From Strobilurus pachycystidiatus (taxonomy: Eukaryota; Basidiomycota; Agaricomycetes; Agaricales; Physalacriaceae): a stretch of 64,000 nucleotides of DNA. The stretch is taken from the NCBI GenBank assembly GCA_019915135.1, contig JAHLMK010000001.1:6324001-6388000 (forward strand). The letters are read 5' to 3'. The translations under genes and the position numbers were made by a program. Below the pieces are notes generated by a model. That model worked only from the letters and a program-made list of their open reading frames with translations. It was not told where the DNA came from and did not search any database. This document shows, piece by piece, positions 44,835-57,139 of this stretch. Position 1 is the first letter of the stretch. Every line of letters starts with the position of its first letter.

Positions 44835-46057
44835 TTACGGCCACTCCCAGTGCGAAATACACTCTACGTCGTTGTTACACTGGTGTGTGGTCAGATCGTA
44901 GACTCCACTGGCATCCCAAACAGATCTCCACCATATCTCCCTCGACTCATAGCACTTTACCTCCAGCTCTCTGCCCCTCGCATCCAGAGGCATCGGCCAA
45001 GCATACAAATGCGCCCGGATATATGCCAAACATCCATTGCGTAACGCACTCCCCACCCCCGTAACAATGTCCCTTTCACCAAACGTGTTAGACTGCCGGC
45101 CACTCGTGCAGGAGAAGCTCGGGCCAAACACATCCAAATGCAGTTCCGCTAAGGGCGAGTATTCTGCTGCCGAAAGAAGACATGCGCCCACAGTATCCCC
45201 ACTCTCATCCATCCTGAACCGGATGAACAAAGCGCTCAAAGATCTATGCAAGCCGCCGAAGTCCAAAAATCCTCGTTGAACAGACGCATAAGGGGCTGTA
45301 CGGAGTAAGATTCAACATGACGAGTAACGGGTTTAGTCCTACCTGATAGATCCAGCTTGAGGCAAGTAACCCCGCTCACACACCCTATCGCATTGTGAAC
45401 GTCTTCCAGGTCCCAATCTCCACATTTCACCTCTAGTCTCTCTGCAGTGAAGCCGCCGTCAGCACCAACCAAGCCCGAACAACTCGAAAATTCCAAGGCA
45501 GGCACCCGTAGAGGTTCGGCGCCCCGCCCGTACTCAAAGGTAGACCCGCCGACCATGCGAAGCACCCTGCATGCTGGGGCCAAGCGCAGCAGCTCCTCCA
45601 ACACAAGACATGGAAACCCCCGTCCAAACCACGTCACTTGCTCGACCCCTCCTACCGGATCGTGCACCCTCTCCAATTGGGCAACTGTCACCTTCCAGAA
45701 CGTGAGTTGGACAAGCTTCGGACATTTGTCCATGTTCGCCCAAACCCAGTCCATATGCTCACTGTCCATCACTGCGGGACTCCCAACCACCAAGTGCCTC
45801 AGTGCACCCCGGACTGACAAGTCACTCTCCCACAACGCCCTCAGCTTTTTGACCGGAATCGCTTTCTCTCCGCAACTCACGGCCTCCCTTTTTTTGTCCG
45901 CCAGAGCAAGACAAGTTGTCTCGAACAACCCCTCCCTCGCTTTTGGAACAAAGGCCCAACAAACTTGCGAGCATGCATAGCTGGTTGCCAAATTATCCCT
46001 TCTGGCACCCCCTTTGCACGCGAGCTCCAAGATTTCATCCAGGGTCTCTTTTGGCAT
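44835..46057 (-). CDS. F-box/LRR-like protein, about 391 residues
   Basis: Two exons, 46057-45343 and 45295-44835, join in frame through a 47-base intron (GTAGGA...TACAG). The start ATG gives MPKETLDEILELACKGG..., then YACSQVCWAFVPKAREGLFETTCLAL. This is the usual F-box layout in basidiomycetes (LPxEILxxI, then CxxVCRxWxPxARxxLF). The rest has irregular leucine-rich segments such as LVVGSPAVMDSEHMDW, KLVQLTFWKVTVAQL and VTCLKLDLSG. Such proteins link substrates to SCF ubiquitin ligases; the target here is unknown. It is divergent from the JmjC-like gene at 46517, sharing a 460-bp promoter region. Confidence 0.7.
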
Positions 46058-46516
46058 ACTGCGACCATTATTTCGGCTTTGAGGCGGGGAGCCAGGGATT
46101 TCGACTCACCACACAGCGGAATTCATCTCCTCCCCCATCAATGGCGGTCAGACAGGGAAAAGCAAGTCACACCGTCACACTTCCACACTCTATCGGCCGG
46201 GCAAGCAACACCCCACACTCCCCCACGACGAGGCAAGTCACAATGTCACACCCACTCACTTTTCAGGCCGTCTGAGGTACGGCGGCTACATCGTCTCCGT
46301 CACAACGTCACGGCGAAGCCGCATGAAAGACGTGCCACAGTCGCCGCGCCACCCACCCTGTTTTTATATCACGCAGACATGTTGTTTTACTCGTGCATAA
46401 TGTGAGCTTTTCAAACAGTACCCCTCTTCATCACGTGTCCTGTGGCGGCAATGCGCCAAACATAAGTAAGCACCACCTATCAGCTTCTGGAACCTCCTCC
46501 ATCCATCCACAACCCA
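46058..46516. promoter_or_regulatory. shared divergent promoter region
   Basis: The 459 bp between the F-box-like gene (minus) and the JmjC-like gene (plus) hold repeated GCAAGTCACA-type words near 46165 and 46230 and a TTTTTATATCACG sequence near 46361 that may serve as a TATA element for the plus gene. Confidence 0.4.
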
Positions 46517-49500
46517 ATGGCCTCCGCCCAATTGCAAGACTTGTACACGCTCCCATTTTTCCAAGGCCTCGCGCACACCCTTGCGTTGCAGCAAGCCGCG
46601 CCGGCACAACATCTGCTACTATTGGAAGCGCACAAGGTACTGTGTGCCCCACGCTGGATAAGTGTACCCTCATCCGTCACAGAATCACGAAGCGCGATTT
46701 GCGTCCTTTGTTCGCCACCTCCGCCAGAATCCAATGCTCAAGCTGGAAACCGAAAGCCTCCACCAACGACAAAACTACAAGGGGCCCTTGCGGGACGCTC
46801 TCGCGGAACTGGTCGTGCGCGGATCCCTCATCATGTACCTTTACCAGCAGGAGATGGCCCCGGATACTTGTTCCCAACCCTGTACGGAAGAACTCGCAGT
46901 GAGCGGACCCACTAGCACGCAGATCGCATTACTGTGGCAGAAACTCAAGGACTTACCTGCCTTCGCGACCAAGTTTACGGTCATGTTCACCGCTGCCAAA
47001 ACGACCCTTCACTCCTCGCCTTCTACCAATTCGGGAACAATTTTGGACGGGTATCTGCAAGGCCGGCGCAGCACCGAACAAGGATATTTCATTTTTAAAG
47101 CCACGCTACTGGCGGACCACCTTCGCCACATCACCGTATGTCGACAAAGGCCCCTATTTCATTCCTCCCATTGACTTCCCCCCCCCCCCCAGACCGACGA
47201 AGTCATGTCTCTGAATCAGCTTGAGTAGGCAATCTCCACTGCATTGACAACATCGCTGATCTCCCGTTTGGTCCGTAGTGAGGCGGCCAAGGAATACCAC
47301 GAACACACCTTCGGCAAAAACAACATCGACTGGCTATTGTTCACGACGATGTCCCCCATCTTCTTCCTTCATCGAACGCCTCAAAAGTTGCGCGACTGCG
47401 GTCAAACTGCTGTTCTGCAGGTGCGTTTCATCCGGGTGCATAACACGTAGTCTCTCAACCAAGCACCGCCAGGCTGGCAACAGATATCGCCGGAAAAAGT
47501 CGTCTCCTTCCTGCGCAACTTTCCAGTCATTGGAGTTGGCATGTTGGTCGTGCATCAACAGCATTGCCGTGGAACACGCGCCCGTCATGGATGCCATCAC
47601 CCAGCTCACCCTGGAAATTGAAAACGCGCTCAAGCGTGAGGATACATCAGCGTGGAAAAAGTGGTTTGCGACCGTCATTTCCGATATCTTCCCCCCACCA
47701 CCGCCCAGCGAGACGGGAAATGACCGTGGGGTGGCGCTCCCTCCCCAGAACTCGCCCACCCACGCACAGATGGCCCCACAGCCTCACACACCACCACCGA
47801 CGCCCCTCTCCGAACAGGCCCCTACACCACCAAGTGGTGGGCGTGGGCCTGCGCAGCTAGCGTCCGGGCTACCCGCACGCACACCGGCACATTCGTCCAG
47901 TCCTACACTCACCAGACCCGACATCCGTCTTGTAAGCGCCACTGCTACCGCCCCTCCACAGCCCATTACCCCACCCCAGACTCCGAACAAGACACTATCG
48001 GTCAGGGAAGTGCCAGGTGCGACTCAAAATTCCGATCGCCTTCCGGGTCGTTTGAGTCCCCGTGAACACTCCCCTCCTCCTCCGCCAATTTCCTCGACCT
48101 CGCCCACGACACTTAGCAGCACGCGATCGATCCCGGCAGCTACAACACCAATCGATCCTCCTACTTGCAGAGCAACCCGCAGTCACGATAATCGGGCATC
48201 TGCAGGTGTCCTGCCTCGAGCCAAAGCACAAGGGCGCATCCCGCGCCAGCTTCCCCCTACCCCCAATCCGTCCAACAGCAACATCCCCGCGGCCGTCGAC
48301 CAGCAAGAAGGCGGGAATCGCACGGTCCAGCCCACGGACCGCCCCTCATCCAACACGGCAACAAAAAAGAGACCAAGACCCGCAGAAAACTCGCCATCGC
48401 AATCTGACCCGCGCGTCGCAAAGGCTGCACGGGTTGATTCAGCCCCTTTTTTCCCGATGCGCATCATCCAACCTGCCGCTCCTCTCGACCGCGTCAGGAC
48501 AACTTTGGTGATGAAAGTTGGATCTGATACCCCTCAGTTTCTTTTAACAGGCAATGTACGCACGCCTCTTCTCTCTCTTGACATACTCCGCACTGACCCA
48601 TTCAATAATTGCGCAGCCGCCGAACTGCGTGATCCACATTCCACTACCCCCCACAACCCCGTCCCCAGAGAAACCCAAGCGTCCTGAAACCGTGAAGCTC
48701 ACAGTCCATCACTCCACGGTGAGAGTCACGGCCTCCCCCCCTCCTTGAATCCCTATTTCTCACGTTGCACGCAGTCAAGGAACCTCCTCTCCGTGTGCAA
48801 ATCCTATGGCGCGGTAAAACAGCCCACTGACACCCTCACTATATCAACGCGGGCGTGGGCAAAGTGGAAATCACCCGCGCAATTTGATTTGTTATACACC
48901 AAACCTGTAGTTCACTTGAAAGCCCGCGAGCAACCGTCGTTCAGCCCATTGACATTCCTCAATCATGTACGACCCGACGAACCGACTCCCACCAAATGTG
49001 TGACCATTTACTGTTTGCATTTGGTTCACGACTCACACGTCCTTCCCAGACACCCCTCGAAACCCACACCCCGACCTCACACCCCAGCAAGCATGCGCTG
49101 CCATTCGGCAGCCCAAACCGCTCACCGTGTTCTTCCACTTGGATTCCATACCTGTTATCCACCATCAGCAAGTTGAAGCCACGCCGCTCACAAGGTAACC
49201 ACACCCACCCCCCGCCGCCGCCAGATCTGATCATTGAATAGCTTGCTTTGCGCCGGCGACGACTACATCAATCGTACCACCGACCAGCTTCCGCCGGAAT
49301 GTCAATCCACCCTCGTTGATTGGCACCGAGGCTACTCGTATGCCATGTTGTCGCGCGGCATGGTCTATGACAAGTTCCATGTCGATTATGCTTCGCCTCT
49401 CATACTTCAAATTCTCCAAGGGGAAATCATCATCCGTGTCTCTTGGACAAACAACACAACCCTCGACTACTGCTGTTTGTTTGACGATGGCCGAGAAGTC

Positions 49501-50394
49501 AACGAGACAGTATTATTTCGCATGACTGCTGGTGACGAACTGTACGTGCTTCCAACCTCCCTCCCTCCAATCCCTCACCATACCCTCACAGTGTCATCCA
49601 TCCCTTCAGCAGCACTCACATCGTGGCCCTCAAACACACCATCATCCGCAAGACCCATGCCCATCACGAGATGATCTATCCCATTACCGTTCCCGCCCTC
49701 ATCCATTTGGCATGCATATGGAGACAGGAAGAAAAATTCGCATGGGCATTGCATGCCCGTGGAATCTTGCACAGTTGTTGGCAATACATGACTGGTTCGT
49801 CCTCGATCAACCCAATCATCGTTCACCAACCGAAGCCATCTGCCAGAACAACCGCCCTGCACGCCTGATTTCGTGACACTCCAGAATGCCAGCATAGGCG
49901 CTCTAGGCCTCCTCTCCACTCCCTTCCTGCTGGATAAGGAATCGTGCGATTCCTTCAAGGTTGAGCGTGACGTCGCTCTCGCTCATTTCCGACTGTACGT
50001 CGCAAAACTTCATCGATTTTACCACGTAGTGTCGCAAACGTACGATGAAACAACCTGCATGCTATCCCCTACCCCCCTCCAGGATCAGCTCCAGCCGCCG
50101 AAACATGTCAGGTCATTTTTGGACACATTTGCGAGACACTACTGGGAGGCCTTTGCATGTTATCTCTCGCACAAAGCGTCCCGGGAACAACGACCCGCAT
50201 TACGCCAGCTCCTGTCCCAGTACTGGGCAGGAACCATCGCTCCCGCCCTGGACCTGCAGCCCAACCCCCCGCCCACCCTCAATCAATGCGATCGCAAGTC
50301 GCGCAACGCAGGTTCACATCGTTTCTTCGTGGTGCCCGGAGAAGGAAAGGACAAGCAGGGGAGGCTGATTCAATTGGAGCTGGAGCACCGGTAG
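46517..50394 (+). CDS. JmjC-like protein 1, probably degenerate cofactor site
   Basis: ATG at 46517 (MASAQLQDLYTLPFFQGL). Exons continue through helical segments (HEARFASFVRHLRQNPML; DWLLFTTMSPIFFLHRTPQKL), a long proline/serine/threonine-rich linker (about 47690-48500), and a C-terminal cupin part: DKFHVDYASPLILQILQGEI near 49370 and HIVALKHTIIRK near 49619. The H-x-D pair is kept. The lysine and glycine pattern expected for 2-oxoglutarate binding is weak, so activity is doubtful. The N-terminal half aligns segment by segment with the next gene, so the two are tandem paralogs. The last exon (about 49886-50394) ends LELEHR. Exact splice sites in the linker and C-terminal part are uncertain. 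Confidence 0.55.
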
Positions 50395-50457
50395 ACGTAG
50401 GCTGGTTAGTTTTACAAATCAATATTACGTCACCAATGCACATTCCATCCTGCAGCC

Positions 50458-53400
50458 ATGACTGACCAACTCATTGTCCGCGCCCGTCTCGATAACACCC
50501 CCTTCTTCGTTGCGCTGAATCTCCATCGCATTCACAGTGAAATCACCGATGCTGCCACCAAAGAGGAAGCGTTTCGCGAGGTGCGTCGCCCCGTAAGCAA
50601 CATCTTCGTCCGATACCTCAACAGCCACAGGCCGCGGTGTCAGCGTTTTCCCATAGCGCGCGCTACCTCGCCACCTTCCCACAGCTCACCTCAGATACGG
50701 GCGAACATCGCGAGTTGACCCTCCACGCCATAAGCTCCCGCGCAAAGCATCCTGTCGCCAAAGCTATGCAGTCGACCTTGTACCGTGCCCACGTTGTTCG
50801 TCTCGCAGAGCAGTGTGTCTTAACCCGCCCACCTTTCCTTTCAGCGGAACGGAAAAAACCGGCCTTCCAAATCCCCACACTGAAACACGCGCGCGACATG
50901 TTTGGTGCGCTCGGAGACATTCCTAAAACCCTCAAAGCATTCCGACAGCACTCTGCCTCCCTCAAGCACTTTGTTGCAAGCGAACCCGCCCCGTTCGCGG
51001 AAGCACCTGATTCCTGTTCAGATCTCGGTCTCGCTGCTATTACTAACGCCTATCAGATCTCCCTCTCTGCTTTGCATTCCTCCACATTCCTCCTTCGAGT
51101 AACCATTTTTGCTGATCTACTGAGAGCACAACTCGTAAATTGATTCTCATGTTGCGCTTCTACCACCCACTCATGGCAATCTCTCAGACACCCGATTTGA
51201 TTCCTGTTGAGAGTTTGGCGTCGTACGTCCCATCAATAATTCATGACCGTCCCACCGTTGAATCAACCATCGTAGGTTGGGTGAAAAGGGCGCGCACCCA
51301 GTTCTAGGGGACCTCGAAAGTGAACACGCCAGCTCTTATGGCCACTTTCCCGACTTTTACCATTTCCTCGCCATTTCCCCCATCTTCCTCTTCACACCTG
51401 TCGTCAAGAAGCTGAGGCAAATGTCGTCACTGGCCATGCTGCAGGTATGTTCCACTGCCATCCATATACCAGGACATAATGACCCCCTCAGTTGGCCGAC
51501 TTGTTCCATCACTACAAAAACCCAGGCTCAGACCTCCTTCATGCGCTCGAGCGCGCTGCCTTTACATGCGTCTACACCATTGCCTACAACGGCACTGACC
51601 TCAGAACAGCCGTCGCTCAGCTCTTGATTGCTGTTGAAGAACACCTACCCTCCCTGCCGGACGCACAACACGAACTCTGGTATGCCGGGCTCCTCTCCGC
51701 CATTACCGATGAAGCCGCCTCCGCCCCTCCCCTCAAATCCCCGCGGGGTCCAATGCCCGAAGACGGCACGGCGCATCCTGCAGCCTCTGAACCTCACGGA
51801 GCCAAAGCTCCTCTGGCTATCCTTCCATCTTCGTCCCAAACCCACCTCCCCTCGACTTCGTCAATTGAGGCTCACCGCGTCTCCCGAACACCTTCCCCAC
51901 GCCCTCAACCCGATGCCTCGGAGGACCGCCACCCATCGCCCAACAGTGACAGAGCTCGCACAGCCAGAGCCAGCACCGTTCTCACGGTTACCGCCGTTCC
52001 GCCACCCCGAGCTGCAGAACGCAGGGTTGCCAAACCTCAATCTGCCGCCCATGTCATGCCACCCTCCACTAAGGTGAAGACGAAAAGCAAGAGAAAGGCA
52101 CCTGACACCCTCACTTTTTTGCTACCTCCTCGCGTCGCATTTGAACATGCGTCGCTCGTTGAGCGCAAAACCATTCGCCTCCGGGCCGAACGCATCTCCG
52201 AGTCGCTCATGCACTGCGCCATCATCGTGCCAGCCCTCCCTCCTCCAGCCTCCGAAGAGGTGGTCGGCGTTCGAACAACAAAGCGCACGCAGGTAGGGTT
52301 CAGTTTGCCACTTGTAATCCCTCCTATTCCTCCCTCTCACACCCTGACACACAGCGATCAGCGCCGTTTGGACTGCCCTTGTTCGACGCCGAACGCCAAC
52401 AGTGGGTCATCGAACAAGTCCGCGTACTGCAACACTATGTCGGTCATGCCTCCTCCCATATCGCCTCGCCGCTCACCCAGCTCCAGGCTCCGCTTTTCTC
52501 CTTACGTATCCGCGGATTGCTTTCCGCTCACCATATGCGCCCCCTCGCAACGTTGCCTCAGTCCGCGCCGTCAGCAGATGGCCCTGTCGTCTCTCGTCGG
52601 TCAAGCGATGACTGGTTAAACCTCACCCGCCTCCAGAAATTAGACCTTGCATCCCAGACCGTCCTCCACATCCACTGTTCCACTAAAAGGCCGCATTCAG
52701 CCTCTGGACCCATCTCTCCCGCACTCTTCACTCACTGGGTCGATGTCAATGCTCCACACTCCGCTACTTGTTTGTCCCTTTTCCGATTGCCCTCTGCTCC
52801 ACTTCTTAACCTTTTCTCGCCAGACCCGCTCCTCAGAGACTTTGTCGACCTACAGGACGCAGACCTACCTGGGTACCACCGTGATCTGACGATCATGCAG
52901 GTACTGGCGGAGATGGCCCTCGGCGACAAGGGCGATGTTGTCAATCTCATTGACATCCCACAGGACGAGACGGCCCCGAGCACCATGCCCCCCCTCACCA
53001 AGTAGGATGTCACTACCTCTCCTCTCTCACATATTTAACTCTTCTCTTTCATAGGTCCCTGTGTCAGATAAAGTTTGTCTTGAGAGATACCGCCACTATC
53101 TTCCCGGCCGCATCTTGTCGCATTGATGTGACGCAGGGATTATACTGGCAGTTACTCGGTGGTGAGGGATCTGACACTGACCTGCACCATGATGCCAGCG
53201 GCCTTCCAACCGCCGTCTTACTCGTCAAAGGGAAGAAGCTCTGGCTCCCCGTCAAAAGAGCCTTTGACCCGAATCAACCAGTCCCTTTCTGTCAACTGTG
53301 GTCTGGAGAACAGGCTCGCACGAAATACAGCGACATGGTCACGACGGCCATCTACATGAAGCCAGGGGATGTAGTGTAAGCTCAAACCACACACGGAACC

Positions 53401-54521
53401 CTATTTTTTTTTTTTTGTCTTTTCGCTAAACTTTGTGTCAGTGTCATGCCCCCCGGTACCGAGCATTACGTTCTCAACCTCACAGACTGTGCCATGCGGG
53501 GGGCGCAGTTCCTCAACCGATTCGTCATGCGGCGGGCACTGCCCTCACTCATTCACACAACGGTCATCGATTACTCGGTGACCAACATGACCCACACTGA
53601 GACATGGGCTATATATGCCCGCTTCCTCGTTTGTTGGTGCAAGCGTTGTTTGATCGGTACTATCGCCCCACCTATTAATCCGGCTACCACTAAAAAACTT
53701 TCAGGTGAAGTCGACGAAGAATATGTGCCGCCACCCGACCAGTTCTCTGGCCTTGTCGACATCCTATATCTCGGGCTGACCGTTCTTACCGCTGTCCTCT
53801 TCCTTGGTCCAGATAAACACAGTAGTGTTTTTGTCGAGTGTCACATTGCGACGACAGTTTTCAAAGACTTCGTCCAATGGCACCGTGCGCGCTACACCGT
53901 GACATGCATCCACAACGTCTTCTCCGATGTTCCCCGCATGTTTTATCAAAACATTTGGGGATACTTCGCCATCGTCCGCCGTAACTTTAACAATTTCAGC
54001 GACATTGAAGATACTCCGCAGCGCATTGAACCAGTGGCACTTCGCAAGGCAATGAACGATCTTTGGGCTACAGTTTTCCAGGTCACATTCTCCTTCGACG
54101 AACCCATCGACCTTCCGTCCGACCCCGTTCCACCCGAACTCCTCTTTCCATACCTCGAAGGCGAAGTTACTGCGGTCGCGCAGCCTCCGGCAGCCCGCTC
54201 GCCCTCCCCACCCCCTCGCCCTCTGCCACCCTCGAAGACGTGGTCACCCTGCTCCCCATTGATCCTATGGAAGCGCATACGGCTGAAAAGGCCATCCTCG
54301 CACAGGCAGGACCCAAAGCGACCGTCCACAATGTAGGCCACACAGGAGAAACAGATGTGGGACGGGATCTCGATCAGGATGGGTCCGCCGCTCTCAGCCG
54401 CCTCGCCTTGTCTTCCCAGCAAACGGAAAAGGCACCCGCGGAAGGCTCCCGTCGCTCGACGAGAAAGCGTCGGAACCCCGACGCAGCATCCGATCAGACC
54501 CAGAAACGGGGGCGACATTAA
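50458..54521 (+). CDS. JmjC-domain protein 2 (putative Fe(II)/2-oxoglutarate dioxygenase)
   Basis: ATG at 50458. The N-terminal helices (FPDFYHFLAISPIFLF, VVKKLRQMSSLAML) match the upstream paralog. A proline/serine linker with basic clusters (KVKTKSKRKAP) follows, then a DDWLNLTRLQKLDL region. The cupin part reads CRIDVTQGLYWQLLGG, then LHHDASGLPTAVLLVKGKKL near 53185 (H-x-D and a lysine), then YMKPGDVV and, after an intron, VMPPGTEHYVLNL near 53446 (distal His). This is the JmjC order of metal and cofactor residues, so it may be active. The end is ambiguous near 54200: one frame gives a proline-rich end at 54336, another gives an acidic-basic tail (RRSTRKRRNPDAAS) ending at 54521. A small indel or missed intron is likely. 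Substrate unknown; JmjC enzymes usually demethylate histones or hydroxylate proteins. Confidence 0.75.
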
Positions 54522-54597
54522 TTAGGCAGCCAACTATCTGTAACCTATCCTCACACGTGCTATGAAATCATGATTAGTGTACCGATTATTTCTTCCC

Positions 54598-56022
54598 ATG
54601 CACAACCAACATCGACCAACAGCCTTTGGCCGGCGCATGGCTATGCGCCTTACCTCAAGCAAACCCAAAGAACCGGCACCAACGCCCGGACCCATAGTCA
54701 CCACTAAAGAAAACCAGTTAACAGCCCCCCTTGCGGTGCGTTCCACCCGAACTCGACCCATCCGCCATCTGACCGCGAACCATTGCAGAACGATGCTGAT
54801 TCGGGCAAGGAAACTCCTGCCAATCTTCACCCTCTTCCTATCTCGCGCCGACAACCTCAACCGTTTCCCGTCGCGCGTTCACCCAAGAAATCACCGTCCA
54901 AGTCAAAGGCTCGTTTGGCCAAACAGTCGTCTACCGTTGTTCGCGGTAATATCGGGTTACGCGTCGTGTCCTCGGACGAGTCCTCCTCTGAAGAGGGCTT
55001 TGAACCCTTGAACACAAACCCCCCTACGACGTACGGTGCGAGGTGAAACTATCCAAACTCAGCCTTTTTACTATCTGACAGCTCCACCGTCGCAGTCCCA
55101 AACCAGACTCTGATGGGGATCTAGATGCCTGTTCGTCTCATCCACACTTTCCCCTAACTTGTCTGAACTGCGGCAGGCTTCCTTGACCCCGACGTTGATC
55201 CAAAGGACTTGTGTCCTTATTGCGACGAGCTCCTCCCCACCCTCTGTTCACCTCGATTAGGTCAAATGTTCGACCATGTCCGCCGTCAGTCCTCCCCTCA
55301 CCCCCGCCCGACAAACCCATTGGGCAGGAAAGCGCCCATGCAGTTGTTTATCTCAGTATGTACCCGCCATCGCTTCGAAACAAAGCTCCTGCCGGAAGCG
55401 AAGAGGCACGGTTGGCCCGAGCATATTGATTTTGCCAGCCTCCATCGGCGTGTGCAGGAGAAACTCCCGCAACTGGCCCTACTTATCGCCGACCCAGGCC
55501 AAAGGGATGGAAACTTCTTCTGGCAAGAAGCCACCCGCGAAGTCCGTGAGAAGGGCAAAGCGGGCATGGCGTCCATACACAATCAGCTTGCCAACCTTGA
55601 GAAGATGCAGGCGGGATAGTGAGTGCCTACACACAGGTTCTGATCCGCTGACCAGTCATCGATGTAGTTACGGGGAACAAGGATTTGTCGTCATGTGGAA
55701 AGCCCTCTCGGCACTTCTACCCTCCAGTCGCCCTCCGCCTGAGCCCATGGCCCGCCAACAATTTCTCGAGCGAGTACTTTTGCCGGAGCTTGCCATGCGG
55801 CTCATCAAGGAGGATCAAGACATTGTCAGTGACCTCGACGCTATCCAAATCCTTCGTGACAGCAGCGCATACGGCGTCGCCATGTTCCCTTATGAATCAG
55901 ATGACGGTGCGGATAATCCCACAGACGAGGTCATCGTTAAGAGGACCGAGGCGTCCAACCCTCATAAACGGGTAAGGCCCAGGGCGAAACCGGTTGGGAA
56001 AGGGGCCTGGCCCTCCATTTAA
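54598..56022 (+). CDS. RTC4-like domain protein
   Basis: ATG at 54598 (MHNQHRPTAFGRRM), 76 bp after the upstream stop. After two disordered, basic and serine-rich exons (KKSPSKSKARLAKQ; SSDESSSEEGFEPL) comes the RTC4-like domain: CPYCDELLPTLCSPRLGQM near 55211, PRPTNPLGRKAP, VCTRHRFETKLLPEA, GWPEHIDFASLHRRV, then FFWQEATREV, LANLEKMQAGY / YGEQGFVV across an intron, LLPELAMRLIKEDQDI and SSAYGVAMFP. The domain is complete. RTC4 (restriction of telomere capping 4) is named from yeast; its biochemical role in mushrooms, where the family is expanded, is not known. The stop TAA is at 56020-56022. Confidence 0.85.
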
Positions 56023-57139
56023 TTATTTCCCCAGTACCTCTCTCGCATCCCAAAGTGCTCCAAACCCTCTGAATAAGTACACTTACAGAGCATACATCGT
56101 CGGCGTCTGCCACTGTGATGGGCCACTGGGGCGGTGGGCCCTCGGGACACAATGCTGATGCCCACCAAGCAGCATACTCGTCCTTCAAGATTCTGTTCAC
56201 CAAACGACTCTCGGTTCGGGTCATGTGAGAAACACGCGTTTGCTTTCCAAAAGCTGTGCATCATTATGCTGTGCTCTTTCATTGAAAGCGCTCCAGCTTC
56301 CCATCTCGAAGCATGCGCGTCTTGTAAGCAGAAATGCGAGATTCTTCATTCTCGGGCTATGCCCACGGTGATTGTGCGCTTCCCTCCCTTGCAACCGACA
56401 CCAGGCCCCCTGAGAAGGCGTGAGAAGCCTCTTTCACAACGGGTTTCGACCACACGCGCAAGGTCCACGTCAATGTTGTTCCGTCTTCCTGAATCTGTCA
56501 AGTGTATCAGCGAGCGCCAAAGAGTCCATTAAAGGCATGACACATCTGCCTTCATCACGGAAGTTACAGGCATACTCGTCGCGGACAACAAGAAAAAAAG
56601 AAAAACCTTCACAAAGCACAGCCCAAAATGTGCGCCGAAATTGCAACTCCCCAAGTGAGGAAACCCTAACTACGAGCGACATACCAAATACACACAGCAA
56701 CTTGAAAACCCTCATTGTGTACGGACGGTCGCAGGCCCAGGGCTTGTACCAAATGGAGCGGGGAAACCAACGGGCCAAAGGCTGGCATCTTGCAGCGCAA
56801 CGGAGATGGTCACTACGGTAAAGGAGCTCCGCCAGGGGCTGCTGAGGACATTGGCAAACGGTCGGAAAATGCCATGCGAGGCCCTCGCGCACACGCCTCC
56901 CTCTGGAACTGTAGAAAAGATCCGCTGTTGCGCAGCAAAGCGCATGTGCAGCATGCGGCCTGTGTCTCGCTGCCCAATATGCTCTATTCTGAACGTTCGC
57001 CAATCAGACGCTCCGTCCCAGAAGCCAGCAACCCTGATTACCCTATAAGAACAACCCCACCCCGGCCCATCCTTATCCGAGCAGAACGGCACAGTTAAAA
57101 GACCTCTTTGGGCAGCCTCCCTGGCAGTATGGCAATTCG
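56023..57139. other. stretch without a supported gene
   Basis: Overlapping open frames exist on both strands (for example minus 56470-57003), but none has family motifs or consistent splice sites. It separates the convergent RTC4-like gene (plus) and paralog member C (minus), so it may be mostly 3' flank. Confidence 0.45.

Noticed and set aside
47200..47290. In-frame TAG in JmjC-like gene 1 near 47228
   Set aside because: The stop lies at the start of a GTAGGC...CCGTAG intron. The paralog has an intron at the same position, so it is spliced out.
50390..50470. Fusion of the two JmjC-like genes into one protein by splicing across 50394-50458
   Set aside because: The available donor and acceptor give an immediate TGA, so two separate proteins from close or shared transcripts fit better.
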